Translations under genes and position numbers: made by a program
DNA from: an uncultured Colwellia sp.
Lineage (GTDB): Bacteria; Pseudomonadota; Gammaproteobacteria; Enterobacterales; Alteromonadaceae
Assembly (NCBI GenBank): GCA_913020705.1
Contig: CAJWBY010000025.1
Span: 1 to 34,484, forward strand
DNA length: 34,484 nt
Direction: 5' to 3'
In this document: positions 17,522 through 25,247 of the stretch, piece after piece
How the letters are laid out: each line of letters starts with the position of its first letter
Position numbering within the stretch: position 1 is the first letter of the stretch
Notes under the pieces: model-generated
Databases searched by the model: none
The model's input: only the letters and a program-made list of their open reading frames with translations
What the model was told of the DNA's origin: nothing

Positions 17522-17536
17522 TTTGTTAATTAACTA

Positions 17537-17584
17537 AAGGAGGAAAAGTAATGAAAAAGACAATAAAGTGCAGTTTTCCTCCTT
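17537..17584 (+). promoter_or_regulatory. 11-bp hairpin burying a perfect Shine-Dalgarno
   Basis: AAGGAGGAAAA (17537-17547) pairs perfectly with TTTTCCTCCTT (17574-17584) across a 26-base loop. The left arm holds the ideal ribosome-binding sequence AAGGAGG, and the loop contains the ATG (17551) of a 30-codon frame. No T run follows on either strand, so it is not a typical terminator. It could be a translational switch, or the remains of a terminator after the 72-residue gene. Confidence 0.5.
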
Positions 17585-17643
17585 CAAACAAAACATTTAA
17601 TAATAGAAATAGACGGAGTAAATTACTTTTTAAAATAGCATGA
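17551..17643 (+). CDS. Possible 30-residue basic peptide
   Basis: Starting at the ATG seven bases after a perfect AAGGAGG, the frame reads MKKTIKCSFPP, then an N/R/K-rich middle and LLFKIA at the end, stopping at 17641-17643. It is strongly basic with one Cys and a weakly hydrophobic tail. The start lies in the loop of the hairpin that sequesters its ribosome site. It follows the 72-residue gene by 29 bp and could be read from the same transcript. Expression is unproven: the frame is short, and the inverted repeat itself may be what selection keeps. Confidence 0.3.
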   Translation: MKKTIKCSFPPSNKTFNNRNRRSKLLFKIA

Positions 17644-17739
17644 ATAACAACCCCTTCTCAACAAACAAGTCATATTAAACAAACGATCCAAAAACGTATT
17701 AAATTTATTTCGAGCGAGGGATTATAAAAATCAATTCGG

Positions 17740-17773
17740 TTTCACCTTTATTTCACATCTAAAAGAATACGCT
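17740..17773 (+). promoter_or_regulatory. TTTCAC-N5-TTTCAC activator box and -10 for the 17801 gene
   Basis: TTTCAC (17740-17745), CTTTA, TTTCAC (17751-17756), 11 bases, then TACGCT (17768-17773) as -10. The predicted start is near 17780, a leader of about 21 bases. This is the third instance of the same architecture, here on the plus strand and again in the direction of transcription. Confidence 0.72.
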
Positions 17774-17800
17774 TTCATTCTACTATCCAAAAGGTAAAAA

Positions 17801-18556
17801 ATGATGAAGAAGTATTACTTATTATTGATGTGCTTTGGGCTTGTGTTTAATGTCAATGCAACAGAAGAAACTATAGATGAATTAGCCTCGTTTAAAGAAA
17901 AAATTAATCAGGCTATTATAAAAATTGAGCAGACTGACAAAAAACTTTGGTCTTATAAAGTTTCTCGCTATGAAGACGAGGAAGGAGATATAACAAGTAG
18001 TATTGAGCAACATTCTCCGCAATTAAATGAACAGTGGTCCCTCAAAGAAATTAATGGTCAGCTACCGACAAAAAAACAAATTAATAAATTTGCAAAAAAG
18101 AAGCAAAAGCTGGCCGACAAAGAGATAAAAGAAAATAAGCAAGAAGTAAACATACAACTTCCATTACGTAAACTCATTAATCCTGAAAGTTTGTCTTTAG
18201 TCTCCAATGACGAAAAAAGTATTATGATGGCATTTAACGTTTTTATCAAAAAAATGGGGAAAGACTCACAGGGTAAACTTCAAGGGACCCTAACCTATCA
18301 AAAAGAAAATCAATTTATTGAAAAAATTACTATTTGGAATAATGCGGACTTTTCGCCAATGTTCACCGCAAATATAACCGATTTAGCGCTAACTTTTACT
18401 TTTGTTCATATAAATGGGTCAGTACTCGTCAAACAAAATGAAATGAAAATGAAAGGTAGTTTCGCTTACTTCACCGAAATAAATGAAACCTCATTAGATA
18501 GCTTTTCAGATTATAACTATGAAGGTGATCAAGTGAAGATCAATGCTTCACACTGA
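17801..18556 (+). CDS. Secreted protein of unknown function, member of the TTTCAC regulon
   Basis: A 251-residue protein with a signal peptide (MMKKYYLLLMCFGLVFNVNA, then TEE) and no membrane helix afterwards, so periplasmic or surface-exposed. After a charged helix (about 25-48) the pattern W-S-Y-x-V-x-R-Y-E-D, then H-S-P, W-S-L-K-E-I-N-G-Q-x-P-T-K-K-Q (about 50-92) recalls a widespread but unnamed secreted family with W-x-L and G-x-x-P-T motifs. A Lys-rich segment (about 93-117) follows, then a beta-rich second half. No catalytic motif is seen. An AAGG ribosome site precedes the ATG by 6 bases. The gene is directly behind a TTTCAC box and 50 bp ahead of the frameshifted DJ-1 paralogue, so the two are probably one operon. 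Confidence 0.75.
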   Translation: MMKKYYLLLMCFGLVFNVNATEETIDELASFKEKINQAIIKIEQTDKKLWSYKVSRYEDEEGDITSSIEQHSPQLNEQWSLKEINGQLPTKKQINKFAKKKQKLADKEIKENKQEVNIQLPLRKLINPESLSLVSNDEKSIMMAFNVFIKKMGKDSQGKLQGTLTYQKENQFIEKITIWNNADFSPMFTANITDLALTFTFVHINGSVLVKQNEMKMKGSFAYFTEINETSLDSFSDYNYEGDQVKINASH

Positions 18557-18606
18557 TTTGACGTTTTGATCATTAAACTTGTTTTAAAATTAAAGAGAAA
18601 AATTCC

Positions 18607-19700
18607 ATGTTAAATAAATATCCAAAAACCAAAATAACATTAATCAGCCTTCTGAGTTTGATTATATTATTAGTGGCTGCTGTCTTCTGGATAAGGAGTA
18701 TTATTCCTTCTAGTACTTTTCACAAAGACTTTACGAACTCCACCCCCCAAGATCTTGTCTATTTATCACAAGGTGTAAAAGAACATCGCGGTAATATATA
18801 CTTGCCGTGGTTACAAGTACCGATGTCATGGGCGATAGCGGCAAAGATACAGGATATGAATTAACCGAATTGGCACGCGCCTATTATGTTTTTAACGCCA
18901 ATGGCTTTGAGGTTGATATTGCTAGTCCTGAAGGAGGCAAACCACCAGTGGTGTTAGATGACGATGATATGGGTAAATTTGATTATGCTTTTATCAATGA
19001 TCCAGTCGCGCAAAATAAAGTAGATAATAGTTTAGCAATAGCTGATGTTGACACAAGTCAATATCAGGCTGTTTATTTTGTAGGTGGTAAAGGCGCAATG
19101 TTTGATTTTCCAGATAACGCAGCGATCAAATCATTAGTGAGTAATTATTATCAATCGGGCAAAGTGATTGGAGCTGTTTGTCATGGACCAGCTGCATTGG
19201 TCAATGTCACATTAGATGACGGAACACCTCTTTTAACTAATAAAACAGTCTCTAGCTTTACCAACGATGAAGAACTGTTATTTATTCCAGATGCAAAAGA
19301 AGTATTTCCATTCTTGTTACAAAGTAAATTAATTGAACAAGGAGCAAACTTTGATAAGGGTAGTGTATTTTTGGAAAACACGGTTCAAGATGGAAATTTA
19401 ATCACCGGACAAAACCCTTGGTCGGTATGGTCAGTTGCAGAATCTATGATTACACAATTGGGTTATTCTCCCGTTAAACGTCAGATCACTGCTGAAGAAA
19501 ATGCAATTAATATAATAATAACCTACGAAGAAGAAGGCATCGAACAAGCTAAAGCAAAAATAACAGCAATGTTAGCCAGTGAAGAACAATCGTTCGATAT
19601 ACTTTTATTCGCTATGCACGCTGTTGTTTCTGGAATGCAATGGGAACTAGGCAAGAGCATTGACATGTTCCGTTTACTTTCTTTTGCAGATCATGATTAA
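18607..19700 (+). pseudogene. DJ-1/PfpI-family paralogue split by a 2-bp frameshift
   Basis: Two overlapping frames make one gene. The first (18607-18864) gives an N-terminal membrane anchor (about 10-30) and a short linker. The second (open from a GTG at 18807 to 19700) gives the DJ-1 core with GYELTELARAYYVF, VGGKGAMFDFP, GAVCHGPAALVNV and TGQNPWSVW. Removing two bases from the TATATA tract at 18795-18800 joins them as G-N-I-L-A-V-V-T-S and yields a continuous 363-residue protein that aligns with the exported DJ-1 protein at 11224-12366. The catalytic Cys-His and acidic residues are intact, so the lesion is probably recent, a phase-variable slip or a sequencing error. The gene follows the secreted protein at 17801 and shares its TTTCAC-controlled promoter. 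Confidence 0.8.
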
Positions 19701-19747
19701 TTATTATCTAGTCAATTTAATCGTCATATTGTAGATATAATGAGACG

Positions 19748-19778
19748 CCTCACTCGGTATTATATTTTCTGAGTGAGG
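19748..19778. terminator. Hairpin between the convergent DJ-1 paralogue and TPR gene
   Basis: CCTCACTC (19748-19755) and GAGTGAGG (19771-19778) form a perfect 8-bp stem with a 15-base loop, midway between the two converging genes. Neither strand shows a T run after it, so intrinsic termination is uncertain, but the position fits a shared transcript end. Confidence 0.45.
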
Positions 19779-19819
19779 TCTAAATCGTGGAGAATAGTAA
19801 TGCTAAGTCGTATATTTTG

Positions 19820-21151
19820 TTAATTCAGCATCGCCAACTTTTGCTTTGCACCTTGTTCTTTTTCAACGTAGTGAAACCACTGTTTTGCCGTTTTTGCCGA
19901 ACTTTTTACTTTTTTCGCTTGGTTAAATGCTACTAAAGATTGTTCAAAATTTTGCAAGTTAAAGGCGGCCATACCTTTAACCAGATACATATTACCTTCA
20001 GTAGACTCTGAATCTAGCTTGCCACGTTCAAGCGCTTTATCAGCAGAATTAATGGCAAGTTGCCACTTTTCTAAATTCAAATAAGCTTGTGCTAAATGCG
20101 CATCAAACTTTCCTGTTTCACCTATTTCAGCCGCTTTAATTAAAACCGGAATTGATTTCTCATCATCTTTTGCTGCAATGTACGCTTGTGCGAGCATATC
20201 TAAATACTTTTCTTGGGCAACCACTTTACCATTGTCTATTGCTTCTGCGAGTAGGTTAGCCGCCTTAATAGGCACATTATGATAACGATATAGTTGCACT
20301 AACGTAATAATGTCGGTTGACTTAGTTACATAACCTGCTTGCCATGAACTTTCCATAACAGCGAGTTGTTTTTCTTCTTCACCTATTTCGCCATACATCG
20401 CAGAAAGCTGTAACCAATACTTAGGCTTATTGTAATAACGAACCAAATTTTCAATCACCCGTGTCACATCAATAGGCTGTTTTAATTGAAAGTAACTCGC
20501 TCGCTGAAGTATTAACCAATTTTCTTTTGGTACTTCATTGGCGGTTTCACTTTGTTCTATAGCTTTTGAAACATAACTCAAAGACTGCTTATATTGTTTA
20601 TTTTGATAATGAACCTGTGCAAATAAAACCTGCTGAGTATTCGTCATTTCTTTCGGATTATTTTCTTTCCACGTACCTAAAAACTTTAGAGATTGATCGA
20701 AGTTTTGTAATTGCATTGAAAGTTGCGCTAACGAATACAATGTTGATAGTCTCAATGAACTAGGAATTGCTTTTTCATTGACTACTTTTTCAAAGCTATC
20801 AATGGCTGAAGCTATATCGTCATTGCCGTAATACATGAAACCATAAAAATTCCAAAACATTGCACGTTCATAACTGTTTAAACTATCAATGCGGTCTTGC
20901 ACTTCATCAAGCACATCGAACCCTTCGAGGCAATTACCTTCATCAGCAAGTTTTTGTGCTCGAGCGAGTTGTGTATACACCCGATTTCGCATTGCAGGCA
21001 CTTTCACGGAGGTCGACTTTTTAGCTGACGGATTTTGAGCTTGAGCAATATTACCGCCCATATTTTGGCTTAATACTACGGGAGCACTAAAAAGTAACGC
21101 GATTGAAAAGCACGATATTACCTTTCTTTTTAATATTGTATTTTTTGTCAT
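19820..21151 (-). CDS. TPR-repeat periplasmic protein of the TonB operon
   Basis: A 443-residue protein with an N-terminal signal sequence (basic start, then ISCFSIALLFSAPVVLS, about 12-28) and tetratricopeptide repeats over most of its length (about 75-430). Repeat-like patterns are A-x-x-x-F-E-K-V-V (about 118), L-K-F-L-G-T-W-K, A-H-L-A-Q-A-Y-L-N-L-E-K-W and F-N-L-Q-N-F-E-Q-S-L. It is the last gene of the six-gene operon, 10 bp after tonB. A TPR protein at this place is a regular member of the DUF3450/TtpC/ExbB/ExbD/TonB clusters of Vibrio, Shewanella and Colwellia. It is thought to assist TonB in the periplasm or to bind the receptor side; the exact role is not established. Confidence 0.85.
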   Translation of the reverse strand: MTKNTILKRKVISCFSIALLFSAPVVLSQNMGGNIAQAQNPSAKKSTSVKVPAMRNRVYTQLARAQKLADEGNCLEGFDVLDEVQDRIDSLNSYERAMFWNFYGFMYYGNDDIASAIDSFEKVVNEKAIPSSLRLSTLYSLAQLSMQLQNFDQSLKFLGTWKENNPKEMTNTQQVLFAQVHYQNKQYKQSLSYVSKAIEQSETANEVPKENWLILQRASYFQLKQPIDVTRVIENLVRYYNKPKYWLQLSAMYGEIGEEEKQLAVMESSWQAGYVTKSTDIITLVQLYRYHNVPIKAANLLAEAIDNGKVVAQEKYLDMLAQAYIAAKDDEKSIPVLIKAAEIGETGKFDAHLAQAYLNLEKWQLAINSADKALERGKLDSESTEGNMYLVKGMAAFNLQNFEQSLVAFNQAKKVKSSAKTAKQWFHYVEKEQGAKQKLAMLN

Positions 21152-21161
21152 TACAGACCCC

Positions 21162-21791
21162 TTAACCTTCTATTTGGAAAGAAATTTTGTTCTGCACGCC
21201 AGCTACTTCCATAGCTACGCCATCAACTACCCGTGGTTTATATTTAAACTTTAACGCTGCATCCATGGCCGCTTGATTGAATATATTTTCAGGTTTAGCT
21301 TCAATAACAATTGCGTCTCGAACAGATCCATTTTTGGTCACAATAAATTCAACAATCACATAACCTTCGATACCACGAGATTGTGCACGACGAGGATAAA
21401 TAGGAGCGACTTTTACGATAGGTAAATAATCACCGTCACCTCCACTTAAACTTAATCCACCCGCCAAACTTAAGTCAGCTTGAATATCAGCACCAAAACC
21501 TGTATTTGTACTTAATGCATTTGGGTTCGCTTGTTGCATTTGCGGTTGTTGCATTTGTGGTGGTGGCGCTTTAGGCACCGGTGGTTTTTGTGGTTTACGG
21601 TCTTTTTTTGTTAATTGCTGCTCTTTTTTTAATCGAATAAAATCAAGGACATTCCCGCGAGGTGCTTCTGTTAAGGCGTTATTCCCACCAGAAATCAATG
21701 CTTGCATCCCCCATAAAAGCAGAAATGTCATCACGACTGCAAGTAATAACCCTATGCCATAACGAGCTGGAGTATTCATCACGGTTGCCAT
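21162..21791 (-). CDS. tonB: Energy transducer TonB
   Basis: A 209-residue TonB that transmits proton-motive force from ExbB/ExbD to outer-membrane receptors. It has an N-terminal anchor helix (about 12-33, GIGLLLAVVMTFLLLWGMQAL), a short Lys/Pro-rich spacer (KPQKPPVPKAPPPQM plus a doubled QQPQMQQ, about 65-90) and a C-terminal TonB fold (about 120-209) with VAPIYPRRAQSRGIEGYVIVEF and the typical FKYKPRVVDG. The spacer is short compared with E. coli TonB, as in the TonB2 type of marine bacteria. It lies 3 bp after exbD and 10 bp before the TPR gene. The nearest likely client is the receptor at 27040-29748. Confidence 0.93.
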   Translation of the reverse strand: MATVMNTPARYGIGLLLAVVMTFLLLWGMQALISGGNNALTEAPRGNVLDFIRLKKEQQLTKKDRKPQKPPVPKAPPPQMQQPQMQQANPNALSTNTGFGADIQADLSLAGGLSLSGGDGDYLPIVKVAPIYPRRAQSRGIEGYVIVEFIVTKNGSVRDAIVIEAKPENIFNQAAMDAALKFKYKPRVVDGVAMEVAGVQNKISFQIEG

Positions 21792-21794
21792 TAT

Positions 21795-22208
21795 TTATCC
21801 CTCTTGTGCAGCAATTGAAACATCGTAAACACCCGCTGAACGCGCAGCGTCCATCACTTTGATTAACGTGTCGGTAGTTGACTTTTGATCCGCTTGAATA
21901 ACGACAGTTCCTTGTGGATTTTCAGCTTTCAAACGTTCAATATTAGCTTGTACTGCTCTAATATCGATACGACGTTTATTTATCCAAATTTCACCTTTGT
22001 CACTTATCGCAACTAAAATATTGGCACGTTCTTTTTTAACCGCTGTCGCTGCTTCAGGGCGATTAACTTCGATGCCCGCTTCTTTAACAAACGATGCAGT
22101 AACAATGAAAAATATTAATAGAATGAAAACCACATCTAGCATGGGTGTCATATTAATTTCTTCCGCTTCTTCTTGTTCTTGTAAAATATTTGATAATTGA
22201 GAACGCAT
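21795..22208 (-). CDS. exbD: ExbD biopolymer transport protein
   Basis: A 137-residue single-span protein. The helix (about 22-42) contains the proton-conducting Asp25 in MTPMLDVVFILLIFFIV, the hallmark of ExbD/TolR. The periplasmic domain (about 50-137) ends with GVYDVSIAAQ. It forms the motor with the ExbB-type channel proteins encoded just upstream and drives TonB. It starts 39 bp after exbB and ends 3 bp before tonB. Confidence 0.93.
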   Translation of the reverse strand: MRSQLSNILQEQEEAEEINMTPMLDVVFILLIFFIVTASFVKEAGIEVNRPEAATAVKKERANILVAISDKGEIWINKRRIDIRAVQANIERLKAENPQGTVVIQADQKSTTDTLIKVMDAARSAGVYDVSIAAQEG

Positions 22209-22247
22209 TACGCTTCTCCTTATTTTAAGGTCAAATTTAAGGTGTAG

Positions 22248-22778
22248 TTACTGATGAGCCATCGGAAGGCTATCTTCCATTTGCTCTTTTCTACGTTTTG
22301 TTTTACGTTGCAACCAAGTCACCATAAATACACCCGAAAGTGAGCCAACCATGCCAGCCATTGTTGGAATAGTCGCACGAGAAACGCCTGAAGCCATTGA
22401 ACGCGCATTGCCACTACCTGAAATAGCCATAACGTCGAATACTTCAATCATCCCGGTAACTGTGCCCATCAAACCGAGCAGTGGACATAACACAACTAAA
22501 CACTGTATTAGCGTTACATTAGTTTTTAGCATTTCAGTCGCTCTTGATACATGAGCAATTCTTATGTGTTCAGCATTCCACGAATGTCTTTCTGTGCGTG
22601 TAAACCAACTTTCAATAATATTTTTTTTCACTGCTTTGTAACTGTGCAAGTAAAAAAATAATCGTTCAAAAATCAGTAGCCACATTAAACAAATAACACC
22701 AGCGATAACGCTTAACACTAGCCCCCCCGTATCCAAGAATTCTTGGATACGATTCATCATTTCGATGAAGAGGATCAT
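22248..22778 (-). CDS. exbB: ExbB/TolQ-family proton channel
   Basis: A 176-residue MotA/TolQ/ExbB channel protein. Three helices are seen: about 15-40 (LVLSVIAGVICLMWLLIFERLFF), about 90-115 (CLVVLCPLLGLMGTVTGMIEVFD) and about 135-155 (IPTMAGMVGSLSGVFMVTWL). The PLLGLMGTVTGM segment is the conserved pore motif. It lacks the long periplasmic N-terminus of the preceding paralogue, so the operon has both a short and a long ExbB, as in the Vibrio TonB2/TtpC arrangement. It is 3 bp from the upstream gene and 39 bp from exbD. Confidence 0.92.
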   Translation of the reverse strand: MILFIEMMNRIQEFLDTGGLVLSVIAGVICLMWLLIFERLFFYLHSYKAVKKNIIESWFTRTERHSWNAEHIRIAHVSRATEMLKTNVTLIQCLVVLCPLLGLMGTVTGMIEVFDVMAISGSGNARSMASGVSRATIPTMAGMVGSLSGVFMVTWLQRKTKRRKEQMEDSLPMAHQ

Positions 22779-22781
22779 TGT

Positions 22782-24185
22782 TTACGCTCCTTGCTCTGAT
22801 GCTTTGGCCGCGTCAGTACTGTCTGCGTTTTCTGAGCGTTCCGCTAATATTCCGGCACTTTGTTGTTGCAAAATATTTATAATGCCGCGGCTTCGGGTAT
22901 TAAGTAATGTTGAAATAAATACCATTGGAATCGCGACAACTAAACCAAGTACTGTTGTTACCAATGCTTGAGAAATACCGCCTGCCATTAATTTAGGGTC
23001 GCCTGTACCAAATAAAGTAATCGCTTGGAACGTATTTATCATGCCGGTAACCGTACCCAGTAAACCAATTAATGGTGCAACAACTGATATAATTTTGATA
23101 AAAGTCAGTCTAGTTGTAAGTACTGGTACTTCTTTAAGAATACTTTCTGAAAGTTTTAGCTCTAAAGTTTCTACTTCATCAGTTGGGTTTTTATCTTGAA
23201 CTAACATCACACGACCTAACGGATTATCGTTTGATGCATTTTCACTTTTCAATTGGCGACTCACTTTGTTGCCTATCAAGAAAAGGGTAATGAAACGCTC
23301 TATGGCAATAAGTAAACCAATAAGACCAATAGCTAAAATAACGTAACCAACCGCCCCACCTTGTTCTACACGTTCTTTTATATCAGGTGCTTGAACAAGT
23401 AATCCTAAAATAGAACCACCGGTTGGGTCTAAAGCAAACGGAACGACTTGACTAACATTTGATGTTAATTCAGTAGCACTTGATAAATAGCGACTCGACG
23501 GTTGTCTCATTAATTGAGCGACAGAACCTGTTTCATCAATATATTCAAGGTACTTTCCTTCAGACACCAAATTGAACCCCCCCACACGAATCACATCAGC
23601 TTGGCTTTTTTCGCCATTTGCTAAAACAACTTCTCGGCTGAACTTATGCACTTTACCGCTTTGCGTCATTTCTCTTTGTAATTCAAACCAAAGACGCTCA
23701 ATCTCTTCAATAGAGGCTAACTTTGATGACGAGCCCATGCTTTGGGCAAATTCATCTAAAAATTCACCACGACCTGCTATTTGCGCTGAAACAACAGAGG
23801 TTTGAAACTTACTTCGAGTATCGCCAGCTACTTGCTGTAATACACCAAACAGTTCTTTTAATTCACCCATTCGATTATTAAGTGCATCGCTTTTGTTACC
23901 AAGTTCCACATCATTATCTTGAAATTTAGTTTCAAGCTGGGTACTTAAATTTATCGCTTGATCACGTTGCTGACTTGCTTGGTTTAACAGAAGAACTTGT
24001 TGACTGTTTTTTGCATTGAACTCAGCTTCACGTTCTTGATTTTGTTTGCTTTGTGCAATTTTACCTTGCGCTAACTGAGACAATAAATCATCTAAGTTAG
24101 TCGCTTGTTGTGCGATTACATTTACACTGAATATAGATAGCGCTGAAAACGTAATTGTCGATAATAATTTTGATAATTTTTTCAT
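22782..24185 (-). CDS. TtpC-like ExbB-family protein with long periplasmic domain
   Basis: A 467-residue protein with a signal peptide (about 1-25), an extended periplasmic coiled-coil region (about 30-150, rich in Q, E and N), a middle domain (about 150-270), then an ExbB/TolQ channel module: helices about 280-305 (VILAIGLIGLLIAIERF), about 365-395 with PLIGLLGTVTGMINTFQ, and about 410-440 (VTTVLGLVVAIPMVF). The architecture matches TtpC of the Vibrio TonB2 systems, which is essential for that system though its mechanism is not fully known. It is 12 bp after the DUF3450 gene and 3 bp before exbB. Confidence 0.9.
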   Translation of the reverse strand: MKKLSKLLSTITFSALSIFSVNVIAQQATNLDDLLSQLAQGKIAQSKQNQEREAEFNAKNSQQVLLLNQASQQRDQAINLSTQLETKFQDNDVELGNKSDALNNRMGELKELFGVLQQVAGDTRSKFQTSVVSAQIAGRGEFLDEFAQSMGSSSKLASIEEIERLWFELQREMTQSGKVHKFSREVVLANGEKSQADVIRVGGFNLVSEGKYLEYIDETGSVAQLMRQPSSRYLSSATELTSNVSQVVPFALDPTGGSILGLLVQAPDIKERVEQGGAVGYVILAIGLIGLLIAIERFITLFLIGNKVSRQLKSENASNDNPLGRVMLVQDKNPTDEVETLELKLSESILKEVPVLTTRLTFIKIISVVAPLIGLLGTVTGMINTFQAITLFGTGDPKLMAGGISQALVTTVLGLVVAIPMVFISTLLNTRSRGIINILQQQSAGILAERSENADSTDAAKASEQGA

Positions 24186-24197
24186 GGTTATTATTCC

Positions 24198-24986
24198 TTA
24201 TTCAGCCGAATTTTGTACTACGGGTACAATAATTAAATCAGGGGCAAGTTGTTTACGCGCGATACGTAAACCTTTATTAATGTTTAAACGGTATTGGGCT
24301 GAAAGGGGTTGCCATGTTCTTGATTGGTTATCCCATAATCCTAACTTTTGTCCATCACGCGTTTGGTAAACTAAACTCACACGACCTATTCTAAGAAAAT
24401 CTACATTCTGTTCACTGCCGTCGATTTCGATTAAACCTGTGTAAGCTTCAATGGTACGCCCGTAATCAACTTCAATTTGATAAGCCTCTAATACACGACG
24501 AAACTTCTCTGATATTGCAACATCTGCACGGTCCATCATATTCTTTAAACCAGCGATACGTTGATTGCGTTCAGCCGTTAAAAATTGTACATCTAAGGCT
24601 ACAAAATTATCGAGTGTTTCAATCATACGTGCCATGAGAGGCGAAATTTGGCGTTCTATAATGCTGACTTGTTCCATTGAAAGCGCAATCTGGCTAAGTT
24701 CCTTTAATTGATTATCCACCTGTGCTTTCATTTGAAGGTTATAAACCGATAAGCCGTCAATTTCTTTATTAATGGTTTTAAACTGCTGTAATTTTGTTTG
24801 AATTTGGTCACTAATATCATTAACACGCAGTTGAGATTGACTTGCCGATTTGTTAATTTCTTGCCCAGCATCTACTACCTGTGTAAGTTTTTTGTCATTC
24901 TCTGCCATTATGGGTGTTGCATAACTTAAACTGGTTGTGCTTAAACTAATAAATAAACAAGCTTGTGCAATTTTTGAAAGCTTCAT
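24198..24986 (-). CDS. DUF3450 periplasmic coiled-coil protein
   Basis: A 262-residue protein with signal peptide (MKLSKIAQACLFISL, then SYA cleavage at about 23) and a long helical coiled coil (about 30-120) with Q/E/L heptads, followed by a smaller C-terminal domain containing EIDGSEQNVDFLRIGRVSLVYQT. This matches DUF3450, which is regularly the first gene of TtpC-ExbB-ExbD-TonB-TPR operons. It may pair with the coiled coil of the TtpC-like protein. It heads the six-gene operon. Two PhoB-box-like sites lie 78 to 143 bp upstream of its start. Confidence 0.9.
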   Translation of the reverse strand: MKLSKIAQACLFISLSTTSLSYATPIMAENDKKLTQVVDAGQEINKSASQSQLRVNDISDQIQTKLQQFKTINKEIDGLSVYNLQMKAQVDNQLKELSQIALSMEQVSIIERQISPLMARMIETLDNFVALDVQFLTAERNQRIAGLKNMMDRADVAISEKFRRVLEAYQIEVDYGRTIEAYTGLIEIDGSEQNVDFLRIGRVSLVYQTRDGQKLGLWDNQSRTWQPLSAQYRLNINKGLRIARKQLAPDLIIVPVVQNSAE

Positions 24987-25063
24987 AGTAAAACCTTTTT
25001 GCCTTTGTTGGAGCTAGTAAGATCTAATGTGATCAACGCTATAAAATAATGTTGATTATGTTA

Positions 25064-25129
25064 ATGACTGAATGTGACGATTAAGTTTCAGGAATATTGC
25101 CGATTTATTAAATGACAAAGTTGTGACGT
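25064..25129 (-). promoter_or_regulatory. Two PhoB-box-like repeats upstream of the TonB operon
   Basis: On the minus strand, ACGTCAC-AACT-TTGTCAT (25129-25112) matches the pho-box pattern CTGTCAT-N4-CTGTCAT at 5 and 6 of 7 positions with correct 11-bp spacing. A second, TCGTCAC-ATT-CAGTCAT (25080-25064), has 5 and 6 of 7 but 10-bp spacing. Neither is followed at 10 bp by a good -10, although TATAGC lies about 20 bp after the second. This is weaker than the site before the lipoprotein gene. Confidence 0.35.
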
Positions 25130-25186
25130 TTTTCTTACGTAAAAAAATTGATCTATAACGTTGGTTGATTCATATGATTTTGAGCA

Positions 25187-25212
25187 TAAAAAAACCACCG
25201 GAATCGGTGGTT
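25187..25212 (-). terminator. Rho-independent terminator after the first DUF998 gene
   Basis: On the minus strand, AACCACCG-ATTC-CGGTGGTT is a perfect 8-bp stem with a 4-base loop followed by seven T. It starts 36 bp after the stop of the gene ending at 25248. Confidence 0.88.
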
Positions 25213-25247
25213 ATGACATTGTTGCTATAAAACTTATTCAGCCGAGA

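Noticed and set aside
18807..19700. Independent cytoplasmic DJ-1 gene starting at GTG 18807
   Set aside because: There is no good ribosome site, the GTG lies in the middle of the first core strand, and the upstream frame supplies the missing residues once two bases are removed.
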